A stretch of 64,000 nt of DNA from Tenrec ecaudatus (taxonomy: Eukaryota > Chordata > Mammalia > Afrosoricida > Tenrecidae). Shown here one piece after another: positions 44,448-55,612 of the stretch. The translations under genes and the position numbers were made by a program. How positions within the stretch are numbered: position 1 is the stretch's first letter; every line of letters begins with the position of its first letter. The notes below the pieces were generated by a model. The model was given only the letters and a program-made list of their open reading frames with translations. It was not told the DNA's origin and searched no databases. Where the stretch lies: NCBI RefSeq assembly GCF_050624435.1, contig NC_134536.1, forward strand, positions 8,994,758-9,058,757, read 5' to 3'.

Positions 44448-44790
44448 TCACTGATGGCATGGTGCACTGGCCTGCTAGCCACAAGATGTGTGGTTCAAAC
44501 CCACCAGCCGCTCCATGGGAAAGATGAGGTTTTCCATTCCCATAAAGGTTTTCAGCAGTTCTCAACCTGTGGGTGGCAACCCCTTTGGGGGTCCAACAAC
44601 CTTTTCACAGGGATCGCATGATTCATGAAGTAGCAATGAAAACAAATAATTTTATGGTATGGGGGTCACCATAACATGAGGAACTCTCTTAAAGGGTCTT
44701 GACATTAGCAAGTTTAAGAACTGGTTTATAGGCTCAGAAATTCTATAGGGTCATTATGAGTGGGACAGGACTTGCTGGCAGTGGGGTAGG
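44448..44790 (+). repeat. AfroSINE split by a SPIN element
   Basis: Left half contains 'ctgatggcatggtgcactgg', 'gtgtggttcaaacccaccag' and 'ccattcccataaaggtttt'. The right half resumes after the SPIN copy with 'taggctcagaaattctatag', 'ggtcattatgagtggga' and 'ggcagtgggg'. Confidence 0.75.
44556..44723 (+). mobile_element. SPIN-like non-autonomous hAT element inside AfroSINE
   Basis: Starts CAGTTCTCAACCTGTGGGTG (an extra CAG precedes it at 44553) and ends AAGAACTG. Shares with the 35.9-kb copy 'acccctttgggggtcc', 'cacagggatcgcatgattca', 'tgaagtagcaatgaaaac' and 'catgaggaactctcttaaag', with an internal deletion of about 25 bp. Candidate 8-bp TSD GTTTTCAG (44548-44555) against GTTTATAG (44724-44731), six of eight matching, consistent with the AfroSINE sequence expected at this point. 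Confidence 0.8.
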
Positions 44791-44799
44791 GATTTGCAG

Positions 44800-44895
44800 C
44801 CTCCCAAATCCCAAGGGGATTCTACTCTGTCCTAAAGGGTCACTCGCTATGAGTTGGCATTGGCTCTCTGGGTTGAGTGAGGGTTTGGAGCTTTG
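44800..44895 (+). repeat. AfroSINE 3' fragment
   Basis: Contains 'attctactctgtcctaaagg' and 'gtcactcgctatgagttgg', the SINE tail only. Confidence 0.6.
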
Positions 44896-45407
44896 GAAAC
44901 CTTGTGGGTCCGCCCTGAGTCGGAATCCGCTTGAGGGATCTTGAAGTCTGGCTGTTTGCTTCCAAGGCCAGTGATCTTTTGTGTTACAACACACTGGCCA
45001 TCTTGTCTTCAGCACAGCAGGGCAAAGGTCGGAAGTATTCCTGAAGGGCTTGGGCTATTCTAAACTCCAGCTTGGAAGACAATATACTTTGAATTGAGAT
45101 TTTTTTTTTAATTGGGGTGGGGGGAGGTATTAAAAGTGTATCCCATCAGCAGAGTTGGAAAGCAAAAATAACCAGTCAGGCTGGAGGCGGTGAAAAGGGG
45201 CGGAGATCATGAATGTTCCAAGAGATGTGTCCAGTCTGACCTGAGGTCACTGAGTGTTATTCAAGCGTTTTATGGAGTTCCTTCCTGTTGCCGTTACCAT
45301 GTGCTCTTCATTCTAATAAAAAGATAACTCATTCTTTCCCAGGGAACAGAGGAATCACCCTGCAGGGCTCCCACCACACCGGTCTCAGAAAGGTGTGACC
45401 GGGTCAG
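44896..45407. other. Non-coding stretch, no feature recognised
   Basis: Contains a T-run and G-run near 45100-45125. No supported gene or repeat. Confidence 0.4.
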
Positions 45408-45604
45408 CCTTCCAAACCCCAAACCCACTGCGGTCTCACGCCAACCCAATGGGGCAGAGGAGAACTGCCCGCTTGCTTCCAAGGCTATCACATTAACGGG
45501 CGCAGACGGAAACAACTTTCTTCTGCAGAGAGGCTGGTGGGTTGACTTCAAAGATCTATTAGTTACCAGCCAAGGGCTGAAGCTGTGCATCACCAGGGCT
45601 CCTG
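45408..45604 (-). repeat. AfroSINE, antisense, diverged
   Basis: Blocks 'ccaaacccactgcggtctca', 'gaggagaactgcccgcttgc', 'ttcttctgcagagaggctgg' and the head 'catcaccagggctcctgg'. Confidence 0.7.
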
Positions 45605-46232
45605 GTTAAGCATTATCTGGAGCACAATACTTTGTAGGCACCTTGCATACCTTGGGCGGGCACAGACGTACTCCTCTCTCTGTTTTATACACTTTATAAA
45701 TCCTTCCTTTGCCCAAAGTTGCTGGTTACTCTCTGTACCGGGAGAGGCTTGAATGCCCATGCCCGAGGGCAGTGTTCCAAGCATCTTCCATAAGCCGGTC
45801 CATCATGCTAACAGCCAGTAGGTGACATTGTTGTGTGGGTTCCCAGCTGAGAAACCCAAAGCAGGAAGGCGTTCAGCAAGTCACCTGGCTCACTAGGGGA
45901 GTTCGTGGCAGCCCAGAGAGGTCACTCTGGGGAGGGCCCTAGTTACTAGCCCTTACTCTCCATCACCACCACCTGGCCCCACTGGGCCCAGCCCGTTACA
46001 ATCAGCAAGTCTGGGGCAGCACCTGAGAGTTCACATTTCTAATAAGTTCCCAGGTGATGCCCATACTGCCCTCCTGGGGTCACTGCCCTACAAATCCTCC
46101 TGGCCTCCAAAAACAAGTATTTTGAGGGTTGGATGTGTGTTTTTGCACAATATCCAAGCAGCCATTCCGAGATGACCCCCCTGCAGAGAATTTGCCATTT
46201 CACCCAAGACCCAGGGAATCAGTATCTAATTA
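45605..46232. other. Non-coding stretch, no feature recognised
   Basis: No supported gene or repeat. Confidence 0.4.
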
Positions 46233-46415
46233 ACAAGACCCCAAATTCACTGCCATGGAGTCAATTCCCACGCACAGAGACCCCTTAGGTCAGGGTAGAC
46301 CTTTCGTGTAGGTTTCCAAGCTAACTCCACTGCACCAGAAGCTTCATCTTGCTCCCACGGGGCGGTAGAGTGGTTTTGAACTGTTGACCTTGCAGTAAGC
46401 AGACCATGCGACTCT
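46233..46415 (-). repeat. AfroSINE, antisense, diverged
   Basis: Blocks 'cactgccatggagtcaattc', 'tgtaggtttccaagctaact', 'tcttgctcccacggggcggt' and 'gaactgttgaccttgcagta'. It is the last repeat before the CpG island. Confidence 0.75.
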
Positions 46416-47292
46416 TATGTAGATATTCTTAATTCTGTGAATCAGTGAGAGGGAGGGAGAGAATGTGCAGTGTGTGCGAAATCCCTAGGACAAACTACTT
46501 ACAATAATAAAATCAATTCCTGGAACTTCAGAGAAGTCTCCTTGCAGAATGAAAATGTTCTGCTAGTCTCAAATTGGCCCTTTAATCCGCGGTCGCTGAG
46601 TGGGAGTGGACCGCGGGCAGCGGGCAGGTTCGGTTTATTCGCCGCCGCCGCCGCCGCCCCGGGATGGGTGGGGGAAGTCCTGCCCCAGACTTGAGGCCTG
46701 GCTCAGGCCATTCGGCGGGGTACCCCCCCCCCCCAGGAGATGGGGCTTCCCGCCTCTCCAGGCTGGCTGGGTGGTTTTGGATTGCCTGCGGCCCGAGTGC
46801 ACGGGCTCACCCCTGCAGCCCCCACAGGGCCCCGTGCGGGGCGGCGGCGGGCAGGGCTCCCGGCCCGCGGCCATCTTGGCCCCGGAGGGCACGGCCCCCG
46901 CGCCAGCACCCCTTCTCAGAGCCCAGCCCGTCGCCGCGTGCGCGGGCCCGTGGGGGGTCCTCACCGCGACCCCTAGAGCTGAGCCCCGGGCAGGCCGGCT
47001 CCCGGACCCCCGCGCCCTCCCGGAACCAAGGGTCCAGCCCGGGGAGACGCCTCGGCGGCGGGAGATGCCCCGAGGAACAGGCTGTCCCACCGAGTGAAAC
47101 TTAACGTGGGCGCGCCACCGAGCGCGGAACTCCTCCGGCCCCCCGCCCGGGCCGCGCGACGCCCCCGGCTCGCGCCCCTGAGGCTGTCCCGGCACCCCCA
47201 CTTCCGGCGGCCGAGGCCCCGCCCCTCCCGCGCCCCGTTCTCCCGCCCGGCCGGGAGGCCCCGCCCCCGCGCGGCCGCGGTCATTGCCGGTT

Positions 47293-47363
47293 GGGCGGTG
47301 ACTCAGCCGCGCCCGCCCGGCCGGTTCTTAAGCAGCGGCGCGCGGGGCGGCCCGAGTCTTAGT
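47293..47363 (+). promoter_or_regulatory. Core promoter with abutting Sp1-like and AP-1 sites
   Basis: GGGCGG at 47293-47298 is followed without a gap by TGACTCA at 47299-47305, a perfect AP-1/TRE site. I see no canonical TATA box. The likely start region is around 47361 ('gtcttagtgcgcggc'), about 60 bp downstream. Reported work on the human ezrin (VIL2) promoter placed Sp1 and AP-1 sites close together shortly upstream of the start, which fits this arrangement, although the exact human spacing differs as I recall it. The start position is an estimate. Confidence 0.6.
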
Positions 47364-47514
47364 GCGCGGCGGGCTAGCCGGTGTCCTGCGTCCACGTTCC
47401 TCGCGCTCCAGCTCGGGAGGGTCCTTTCGGCCGCCGCCGCCGCTGCTCCTGAGAGTTGAGTTTCCGTGGGATTGAGGAGAACCCCCCACCCAGGAACCGA
47501 AAATGCCGAAACCC
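47361..47514 (+). other. EZR: First coding exon of an ERM gene, probably EZR (5'UTR plus four codons)
   Basis: A GC-rich leader with a (GCC)n stretch ends in GGAACCGAAAATGCC, giving a good start context, and the exon stops at a perfect GTAAGT donor at 47515. The 5' edge is the estimated start site. The product would be ezrin, a membrane-cytoskeleton linker that binds membrane proteins through an N-terminal FERM domain and actin through its C-terminus. The exon encodes only Met-Pro-Lys-Pro. As known for the family, ezrin and radixin both begin MPKP and an intron follows codon 4. Moesin begins MPKT, which argues against it. The large CpG island at the start-codon exon favours ezrin, while radixin in human has its ATG in a later exon as I recall. 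An additional splice within the 5'UTR cannot be excluded. Confidence 0.65.
47503..47514 (+). CDS. EZR: EZR (or RDX) coding start, codons 1-4, partial
   Basis: Codons ATG CCG AAA CCC encode Met-Pro-Lys-Pro, the first four residues of ezrin and radixin. The splice donor follows directly after codon 4, in phase 0, as expected for the ERM intron. The open frame continues through the donor into GC-rich intron sequence to 48054, but this read-through has no homology and is not coding. Exon 2, which should begin with the codons for Ile-Asn-Val-Arg, was not found in the remaining 16.5 kb by eye, so it probably lies beyond the window. The symbol rests on twelve bases plus promoter context; radixin is the alternative. 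Confidence 0.6.
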
Positions 47515-50500
47515 GTAAGTGGCCGGGTGCCAGCGCCGGGCTGGGTGCGGCCAGCGCGTCCTCCCGCGGGAGCGAGCTACCTGGATGCGCGGGGGCGGCG
47601 CCCTGGGAGCGTCTTGCGCCCTCCGTGTCGCTCGCGACCCTTCTGCGGGTTCTGGTGCTTTCTCTGCAGTCTCTTTCGTGCGCTAACCGCCACCCTACTT
47701 GCAGCGTCTTGGGTCTTGGGGGGATTACGGATGCCCCCTGAACGACTTTGGGCTGTTTTAGAAGCGCACTCCAGTGCTACTTGGAAGTTTCTTACAAAGA
47801 AAAGTTGTCTAGATCGCAGCCAGTGCCAGCTGGCTGCAGGCGACAGGCTCCTTCCAGCGCCCGGGAGCGAGTGGCTCGCCAGGCTGCGCCCGCAGAGGAC
47901 ACGCCTTTCTGGCGGGCAGCGTCGCCCGGTCCACTTCCCCGGGCCTGGGCGCCCTGCGCGGGGAGGTGCTGGGGCAGCCGGGGTCGGGGCCCGGGGAGGC
48001 CTCGGGGTGGGGGTGGGCGACCCCAGTCCCGCCAAAGCCTCTGCCCCGCCCTGAGTGCGCTGTGCGCCCCGGGGTCCGCCCGCCGGGTCCGCGCCGCGTT
48101 CCAGCGTGGGAACAAGTCGGGCTCCCGGGGACCCACGTTTCTTGGAAAGTTGTCTGTTCCCTTCCCGCCTTAGCGCAGGTGAACTGGCGGCCTTGATGGG
48201 AGGGCTTAACATGTTGTAATTGGATTTGAATCCCCACGGAGGAAGAGCTGCTTCCGGGCGACAGGCCCGTCGAGTTGGTGCCTTTGCCTTTCAAAGTTGG
48301 GTCCTCATCATGCATGTATGTGGTGTTGAATTTTAGATTCCGCCCCCCCCCCTCCTCTCCAAAGGAGTTCTTTATGAAAAGTCGTCTTTTACTGTTAGAT
48401 GAAATTACTTTATTGAGACCACGGGACAACAGAAGGCAATATTGTTTTCGCCTAGGTTACATCATTCAAGATGATTCATTCATGGTCAGGATTTTTTTTT
48501 TTCCCTACACACAAAATTCTTCGTTGCCTTTCAAACTGGCAGACGGCACATGGCACTAGGCTTTGCGGGGGGGGCGGGGGCTGAGAAAGAACAAACCCAA
48601 ACAGAACCCCCTTCCTGGGGTGCAGCTCAGCCTGCACGTGATTCGGACCTGTGGCCAAGGACCCGGACCATGCGGGCTGGACCATGAAAGAAACGACACC
48701 CTTTAAAATATCGCTCCGGGGAAGGGTGGGGGAGCCCAGGGGACGTTCTCCTTCCCCACTTTTCCTGTTTTCTTTCGCATTTCTTATAATCCCCAGTTGT
48801 TTCTTTTGTGTTGAAGTGCTTGGGCCGGGAGGTGGGGGAGGGGTGTTCTGGTATATTTTCACTTTGGTTATTTTTTAAAAGACTTTCTGAGATGAAACAG
48901 GAGCGTCCAAAGTCCTGACAAAACTTCCTCCGAAGGGAGTGCTTGCGTGGTCAGGATCCCTTACCACCTGTTCTCTCAGAAGTCAGATCTCCTGACTAAC
49001 GTTTTGAGGTACTCTTTATTTTGTGCAGACTAGCTAACTCTTGTTGGACATTTTGGAGGTTTCTGGGGTAGCTTACCCCACCTGCTTGCTAGGGGGAAAT
49101 TCCTACAGGCCCCCACTTTTGGCAGAGGAAGGGATTAGAGATTTTACCAGCTAAGATAACCTAGTTAGGTCTTTAATTGTGTGCCTTGCATTAGGATCAG
49201 CCACAGGCCTCAGACGGAAGGGAGGGCTTTCCAACATGTGGGGATGTTCTAGAGAACCTGGTTTGTGGCTGGCTAGGTTTTCTGCCTCGGTAACTGTTCT
49301 ACAGGCATGTGTGTTCCGTAAGTAAAGGATTCTAGCTCTTCAAGCCCACGCTGAGAATTTTGTTAGTTGTCTTTGGAATGGCCGGAAGTTGAACGCTGCA
49401 GTGAGCCTGTAAAGACAGCCAGAGGGGTAGTAGCCCTGACCCTCTGGGTTGATTGAGCGTTTTGGGTCAGCTTGTCTAAACTGAGCCTGGGCTCGTGGGT
49501 CCAGGAGGCACTGCTTGCTGGCCGCCCGCCCTTCCTCTTCCGACTGCTGCTCAAGCCCGCACTTGTGTTTCAGAGTGAGCGTTCATCCACTCGGCAAACA
49601 CCTGCTGGGCCTTGCGAGGAGGAGGCCTTGGGAGCTTCCCAGCCTGGTCCCTACTCCAGAGGCATGCCATTACTGAAATTGGAGCTGGGAAACTCCTGAG
49701 AGTGGGCTGTCTGCTGGGAAGAAGCAGTCCAACTGAATGCCAGTGGAGGGTGATAGGTGGGCTGACCAGCTCGACCTTCCAGCTGGTGGCACCTGTATAT
49801 ACTGCTGTAGGGGATGGGGTGGTGGGAGTCCTGGGAGAGGGATGCTGGTAGCATCTTCTCCCACAGTTGCTGAGGGGGTGGGTGGGGAGCTCATGCATGG
49901 GTGCCTGGCAGACTTCCAGGGAGTGATTTGGGGCCCCAGGGGGCACCAGGCAACCACTCCCACACTTGTCCCCAGCATTGCTAGAGGGCCTCTCCCACCT
50001 GGCCCCAGGTGGGGGTCCTGCTCAGGGAGTAGAGCAGGAAGCAGTCCTTGTCCCAAGATTTTTTTTAGGTTGCACACCACCTCCTTCCTTCCTAGCTCCG
50101 CCCCCCCTTCACGGTTCTAGCCGTGGGGCATTAGAAAGGAAAGCCACTCCTGTAGCTGTTGGGAGGGTGTAGCCTGGAAGGCCTGCCTCTGGCTCAGGCG
50201 GGGCGGCGGGTGGCTTCACCCTGAATCTGGACAGTTGTGGACATGAGCCCAAACTGTGCCCTGGGTGGATGGGGTAAGGCCACCCCCTCAGATCCCTGCG
50301 CCTCACTGGGAATAAATACACAGCCTTTTCCCTGGTGAAAAACTGTTACCCACGACAACCCACTATTTTAACCGGACAAAGTTTCCTGGTTAGTCTGATA
50401 CTTCTCCCCTCAGCTCCGAGCCTCCCAGTGGGGCAGGTACCCGGGGTCTGTGGTGCACATCCCTTTTCTTCCCTGTGGGTGAGGTGTGAGTTGGGGGCCA

Positions 50501-51894
50501 TGGGGGGCAGCTTTGTGAGCACCGAGGGCCTGGTCACTCAGTAAGGCAGGGTGAGCTAGAGTGTCCATTCAGACTTCTACGCAGCTCGCCCACATGCCGG
50601 CCACTGAGCTGGAAGGGACAGACACAAGCCAGCCCTGTGTCCTGAGTTGAGTCCATCCCGGGAGGGAGCTGGACAAGGCTGACAGACGAAGAGACAGCAG
50701 GGTCCTTGGCACAGGGGTCAGCACAGGTATCCCCGAGCAAGTGAGGATTGTGCTAAGAAACATGGGAAGTGAAGGGGCGTCCGGGCCAGGTGGGAAGGAA
50801 GCCAAGAACATACCAGGCAGCAGGAACAGCATGTGCAAAGGCCCTGGTGGGTGCAAGGAGGCCAGACTGGACCAACAAGGCCAGGCCCGCAGGCTGGCCG
50901 TCGCAGACGTTTTTGAGTTCAGCCTCTTGGCAAACAAGTGAAGGTTTGGACAGGAAGGAAATGACAGTCAGATTTGCCTTTTTGGAAAGTTGCCTGCAGC
51001 TGTCCTGGGGAATCTTTTGGTGTGTGGAGTGGGGTGGGGGTAGGGCAGAAGATGGGGGTCGATTTGGGAGTCAGGTGAGAGGTGTTGGTGTGGTAGCTTG
51101 GACGGAGGCTTGGGGCAGAGGGGCAGAGAGGTGAAGTACACGGGGCTGGATGTGTGCCCTGGTGGAGAGGGCGGTGCCGGCCGACTTCCCGTTTCTGGCT
51201 TGCATAACCGGTGGGTGGTGGTGCCACTCGCCAAGATAAGGATCCCTGAGAAAGGACCAAATTTGGGGAGAAGCTTGGGACCGGTGACTCAGTGCTTGGG
51301 CTCCTGATGACCTTCCTTCCTGTGTGTCAGCGTGGATTTGGCCTCCAGAGGGTTTTGATGATGAGTTTTGAGGAAGTACATTGTCAGGCTGTCCATGTGC
51401 CTGAGTGGACTTGAACCTCCAACCCCAGGGGCCAGCTGAGCACTGTACACCCAAGCTCCACCCAGGGCCTGAGAGGGTAAGGCCAAGGGACTTGCTTTGC
51501 ACATATTGCTACTAAGCGTTGCTACTGTGGCCAATGAGAGCGCCCCTAGCCGTCTCTCCTGGTTGTAGCCACCTACACCTTAAGCCACAAAAACTACTGT
51601 GCTTTTAAATTCCAGCCAAGGAAAAGAACCAGTAGCTTCTTCCTGTTCCTCCTCAGTCGGTGCACATCATCCCACACAGAGTGGAACGTTAGGGCCACAC
51701 TTTAGCTTCAGGGGTCTCAGGCTTCCGTGTGCATAACTATCAGGGGACTTGGATAAACATTGCCAGGCCCCGGGACTCCAGGCAACAAGCAGACCAGGGA
51801 GAGATAGCAGGTTTTAATGTCGCAATAAGGCGAAGTCACACGCCCTACTTTGGGTGTCCATAGCATAGGAAAGTTAATGTTTACACTAGACTCA

Positions 51895-52095
51895 AGGAAT
51901 CCGAGTGGCGGAGCAGGGTCACACTTCGGGCTTCGAACTGCAAGGTTGGCAGTTTGAAACCACCAGCCCCTCTGCAGGAGAAAGATGAGACTTTACTCCT
52001 GTGAAGAGTTACAGCCTTGGAAACCCACAGGGGCAGTCCCGCCCTCTCCTTGCAGGGCCACTGCAAGTCGCACCTGAGTGGATGACAGTGAGGCT
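51895..52095 (+). repeat. AfroSINE, sense, near full length
   Basis: Blocks 'gaatccgagtggcggagcag', 'ggcagtttgaaaccaccagc', 'ctgcaggagaaagatgagac', 'gaaacccacaggggcagtcc' and 'ggatgacagtgagg'. Confidence 0.85.
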
Positions 52096-53052
52096 GTCAA
52101 GTGTATCATAGCGTTATGGGAGTGTTTGGACTATCGGGAGGATGACCAAGTGGGCACACATGCCACCGCGCTGGTGGCGCCAGTGGGTTTGTGGGACATG
52201 GAGCTGTCATGAGCCGTCCATCTGCGAAGGGTGCACTCTGGTGTGAAGCACAGTAAGACAGGTCAGCCTGCACAGGACGGTGATTCTGGTGCGCGCCCAC
52301 ATTTGAGAATTTTTTATTTCATGGGAATAGGGCAGCTCTGTTAACTGACTGCATTTTTACATGTAACACGTATAGCAGGCAGAGAGGAGACCAAAATCCA
52401 TGTGCCATGCGTGCTAATTTCATAAAGTCTTGGTCTCTGCCTCTTTTCTCTGGATGCCAGCAGCGACTGCTGGTCCCTTGGCTGATTTGGTGGTAGCGGT
52501 AGCACTGGATAAGCAAAGACCCCGGGGAAGCCCAGCGTGGCTCCACAACCTTCTCATTTCCAGGGGAAATGCTCTGGCCATGGATCCAGCAGGGCCCCTC
52601 TTACAGTTCCGGCCCAAGGTGCCCTTTAGGCGTGTTGAGGAAGTGGAGAGGTCGGGGGAAGGAGACAGCTGAATGGGGAGTGGATCCAACTGCCTCAAGA
52701 CAAAGCCAGCCACCCTGTACCCCCTTGGACCTGTCTGATTTGAACTTCTCCCTCGGGGAAGTCCAGTGGGTGAGCCTCCCTTGGCAGGGACCCGAATCAC
52801 TGCCCAAACCGTTGGCCCCTTTGTCTTCCCAGGGGAGGAGGCGGCTGGGCAGCCCTGTTAAGTCACAGCCATGACCCAGGGCCAGCTCCCATTGCTCCCT
52901 CACTGGCCCTTTTTGTCTGCAGCCCTCAATGAGTACACTGTGCTTCCTGCCAGTTTGGGATCTTTTTACTAAGGTTCCTGGTTTGGGGAAGGAAAAGGAT
53001 AACATTTACTCTTGGAAAAAATTATTACGTTCCTCCCCCTGCCTTTAAAATT

Positions 53053-53221
53053 TCGTTTTGAACTCCCTGTCATCGAGCTGATGCTGACACATAGCAACCC
53101 TGTAGGACAGAGTCGAACTGCCCCTGTGAGTTTCTGAGACTGCAGTTCCTTATGGGAGTGGTTTTGAACTGCTGACCTTAGAGTTAGCCTAATGCATTAG
53201 CACCACGCCACGAGGGCTCCT
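53053..53221 (-). repeat. AfroSINE, antisense
   Basis: Blocks 'aactccctgtcatcgagctg', 'aactgcccctgtgagtttct', 'ttatgggagtggttttgaac' and 'gccacgagggctcc'. The mid-section with the 'tttctccc' block is deleted. Confidence 0.8.
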
Positions 53222-53499
53222 TTAATTTCTTTGTCCTGGGATGTAAAACTTTCATCTACCGCTGACAGTTTGGAGAGTTCCTCTCAGGGAATTCAGCCAC
53301 CGTCAGTTACTGTTTGAAGTGACCTCATTCGGTTGCTCTGAAAGTCGGTGATGGCTTGTTTTGTTTGTGTTTGTAAAACTAGAAGGGCGCAGTGCTTCCT
53401 CACTTGAAGGCATTGATGTGTGCTGTGTAGTGACATCCGTTGTCTCAGTCACGGGCTGCGCCACCGTTGCAGTGTCTGGCTTTTGAGTTACCCCTTAGG

Positions 53500-53570
53500 C
53501 TTTATGTGTGGGTCAGTCATGTATTACCACAAAATCACAGTCACCTTTATTAAACAAAAAATACCAAGGC
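53500..53570 (+). repeat. Possible mariner-like terminal repeat fragment (weak)
   Basis: 'gggtcagtcatgtattaccac' followed by 'ctttattaaacaaaaaatacc' aligns by eye with 62680-62745. The start resembles mariner-type ends ('gagggtaagtcaaaaagtat'), but no second terminus or TA target duplication was established. Confidence 0.3.
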
Positions 53571-54946
53571 GGCAAGTTGTTGGTTCTGCCCAAAGCCTCC
53601 ATGTGCATCCTCACCCTGGTGCAGGCAGTGTCTCCATCTCTAACCTTCCCCGAGGAATTCTGGACTCTGATCTATACCACGCCCACATGGCAGCTTGGGC
53701 CTCCTCAGGGGGCACACACTGTGTTCCTTGGGAGTTTGGGGAACGAAAACACGGAAAAGGGCAAGATCAGGGCTGTGGGGTAAGTATTTCTTACCTAGGA
53801 AATACTGAGCAGATGACCTTTGTTATCCTTGAAGAAGAACATGTACCAGGATTGGGGGGGGGGGTTCCCTCTGTACCATCTTCCTGACAGTTTTCCTGAT
53901 GTGGTCTTACAACTTCTTCCCAATAAGCCCTTGTGATGGCATGTACCCTCCCAGAAAAATCTTCAATTTGCAGTTGCCATAAACTTCGGAGAAAACTTTC
54001 TGGATTTGAACTTCCCCAGCAGATCCCCCAGAAGCTACAGATTGGCCTTTTGTCTTCCCTCCTCTCCCCCTCCCTTCTCTAGGCAGGCTGACACAAGTGC
54101 ACTGCTGGGGGCGCTGGTCTACAGCCATCCACTGCGATCACAGAGACCAGTTTAGACGCGTCCTGCTGGACTCAGCCCAGTACATGTCTGAACTGGCAGA
54201 CCAGTAGCAGAACTTGGTTGACTTTCCTTGTTCGTTTGTAGTAACCATTCTACAAATTTCCCCTAGTGTACCAATTAGTGTTTAAGGTTGCAAATGTGTG
54301 TTTGCCAGGCCTTGTGAAATGTAGCGTGTTTATGATGGGTTTTCTCGGAAGAACGGTCTCATTCTATAATTCTGCTCGTGGTGTTTCTAGAGATCCGAAC
54401 AAACGTAAAATGCTTGTGATAAAGTTAATGGACACTGTTCCTCCAAATACAGTAAAAGTGCAGAGAGCCACACGAAGGCTTATTTGGGTACCTGTACTTG
54501 TATATTTCAAGGGCCATACAAAATATTTCCCAAATGGGAGCCTCTTGTTTTTCTCACCTGCAAAATGAGTAAACAGCGCTTTTTTTGGTTTTTTAAGTGA
54601 GAAGAATGTTACCTAAAATAAACTGAGCCAAAATTAAGGGTCTGTGGAATCCCAACAATTTCTCTTCAGGTTCTGTCAGCTTGCAGTGTGCTGTGGATAA
54701 TGTTTTGCTCAACTGGCAAGTGTAACCCAAAGTTAAAGCTCTGGGTCTGAGTGCTGGAGTTCCTAGTAAGGATAGGGGCCTTTCAGCAATATGCCTTCCA
54801 GGGAAGAAGTCAACACACGGTCTTGGGTTGATGTAGGCGAAAGGTCTGGGGTCGCTTGGCATCCTTGATTTCATTGTCTTCCTGTCGGTCTTCCTGTCAC
54901 TGCTAGGCCCCTGAGTTCCTTCCTGATCAATTCAAGCTAAGCACTC

Positions 54947-55274
54947 AAAAAGCAAACCATCAATAGCCATGAGGACTGTGTAACCCCACTCGAAGAAGGG
55001 AACAGATAATGGAATTGTACGTGTACATATACGTTGGATGGTGTAAGATGTGGCAAAAAACCAAAATGATAATACATAGTATAATCGTAAGTGTTCCTGG
55101 GATGGAGGGGAGGGGAGGGAGGGGGGATACAGGGGAGCTGGTATCAAATTGCTCAAGAAGGAGAATGTTTTGAAAACAGTGGTGGCAGCAATTGTGCAAT
55201 TAGGCTTGGTCTAATTGAATTATGGATTGTTATATCTTTAAGAGCTCCCAATAAAGTGATTTAAAAAGCAAACC
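54947..55274 (+). mobile_element. L1-type 3' end, older variant, 12-bp TSD
   Basis: AAAAAGCAAACC at 54947-54958 and 55263-55274. The body ends 'aagagctcccaataaagtga', a diverged form of the family terminus, and carries 'tatacgttggatggtgtaag' and 'ggaggggaggggaggg' blocks in family order. More diverged from the other copies, so likely an older subfamily. Confidence 0.8.
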
Positions 55275-55438
55275 CAAACATTGCCATCCAGCTGATTCTG
55301 ACTCACTGCCACCCTGTGGGGCAGAGCAGAGCTGCCCCCGTGGGTTTCCAAGGCTGCAAATCTCTGCCGGAGCCAATTCTCATCTTTCTCCCTTGGAGCA
55401 GCTGGGCACTTTGGAACTGCTGAGCTGCCTGGTAGCCA
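55275..55438 (-). repeat. AfroSINE, antisense (first of two)
   Basis: Blocks 'attgccatccagctgattct', 'agctgcccccgtgggtttcc', 'catctttctcccttggagca' and 'ggaactgctgagctgcc'. Starts directly at the tail of the preceding L1-type copy. Confidence 0.75.
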
Positions 55439-55439
55439 C

Positions 55440-55612
55440 CCAGCTGGTCGTCCACTTGCCTGCCAGGCATGCCACTCGGTTCACCCCCACGGAGCCCCTC
55501 CCGACGTGGAGCACCCCTGGAAGACAGTGCACAACTGCCCCAGCGGGATTCTGAAAACTCTGGAAGGGGAACAGGAATCCTCATCTGTCTCCCTCGGAGC
55601 CGCTGGTGGCCT
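55440..55612 (-). repeat. AfroSINE-like fragment, antisense (second of two)
   Basis: Blocks 'caactgccccagcgggattc', 'tcatctgtctccctcggagc' and 'cgctggtggcctggga'. Diverged at the tail. Confidence 0.55.

Larger units (their letters stand above)
46590..48200. promoter_or_regulatory. CpG island spanning the ERM-gene promoter and first exon
   Basis: GC content and CpG density rise sharply at about 46590 and fall after about 48200. CpG is abundant here and depleted elsewhere in the window. The island contains (GCC)n runs near 46640-46658 and in the 5'UTR near 47430-47447. It carries no recognisable interspersed repeats, as expected for a constitutive promoter. Long GC-rich open frames on both strands in this interval are a by-product of low stop-codon frequency. 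Confidence 0.9.

Noticed and set aside
46600..47201. Long overlapping GC-rich open frames (165 codons plus strand, 188 codons minus strand)
   Set aside because: They lie in the CpG island where stops are rare, overlap antisense, have compositionally biased translations and show no domain.
47503..48054. 183-codon frame starting at the ERM start codon
   Set aside because: Only the first four codons are exonic. The frame crosses a perfect GTAAGT donor and the remainder has no ERM similarity.
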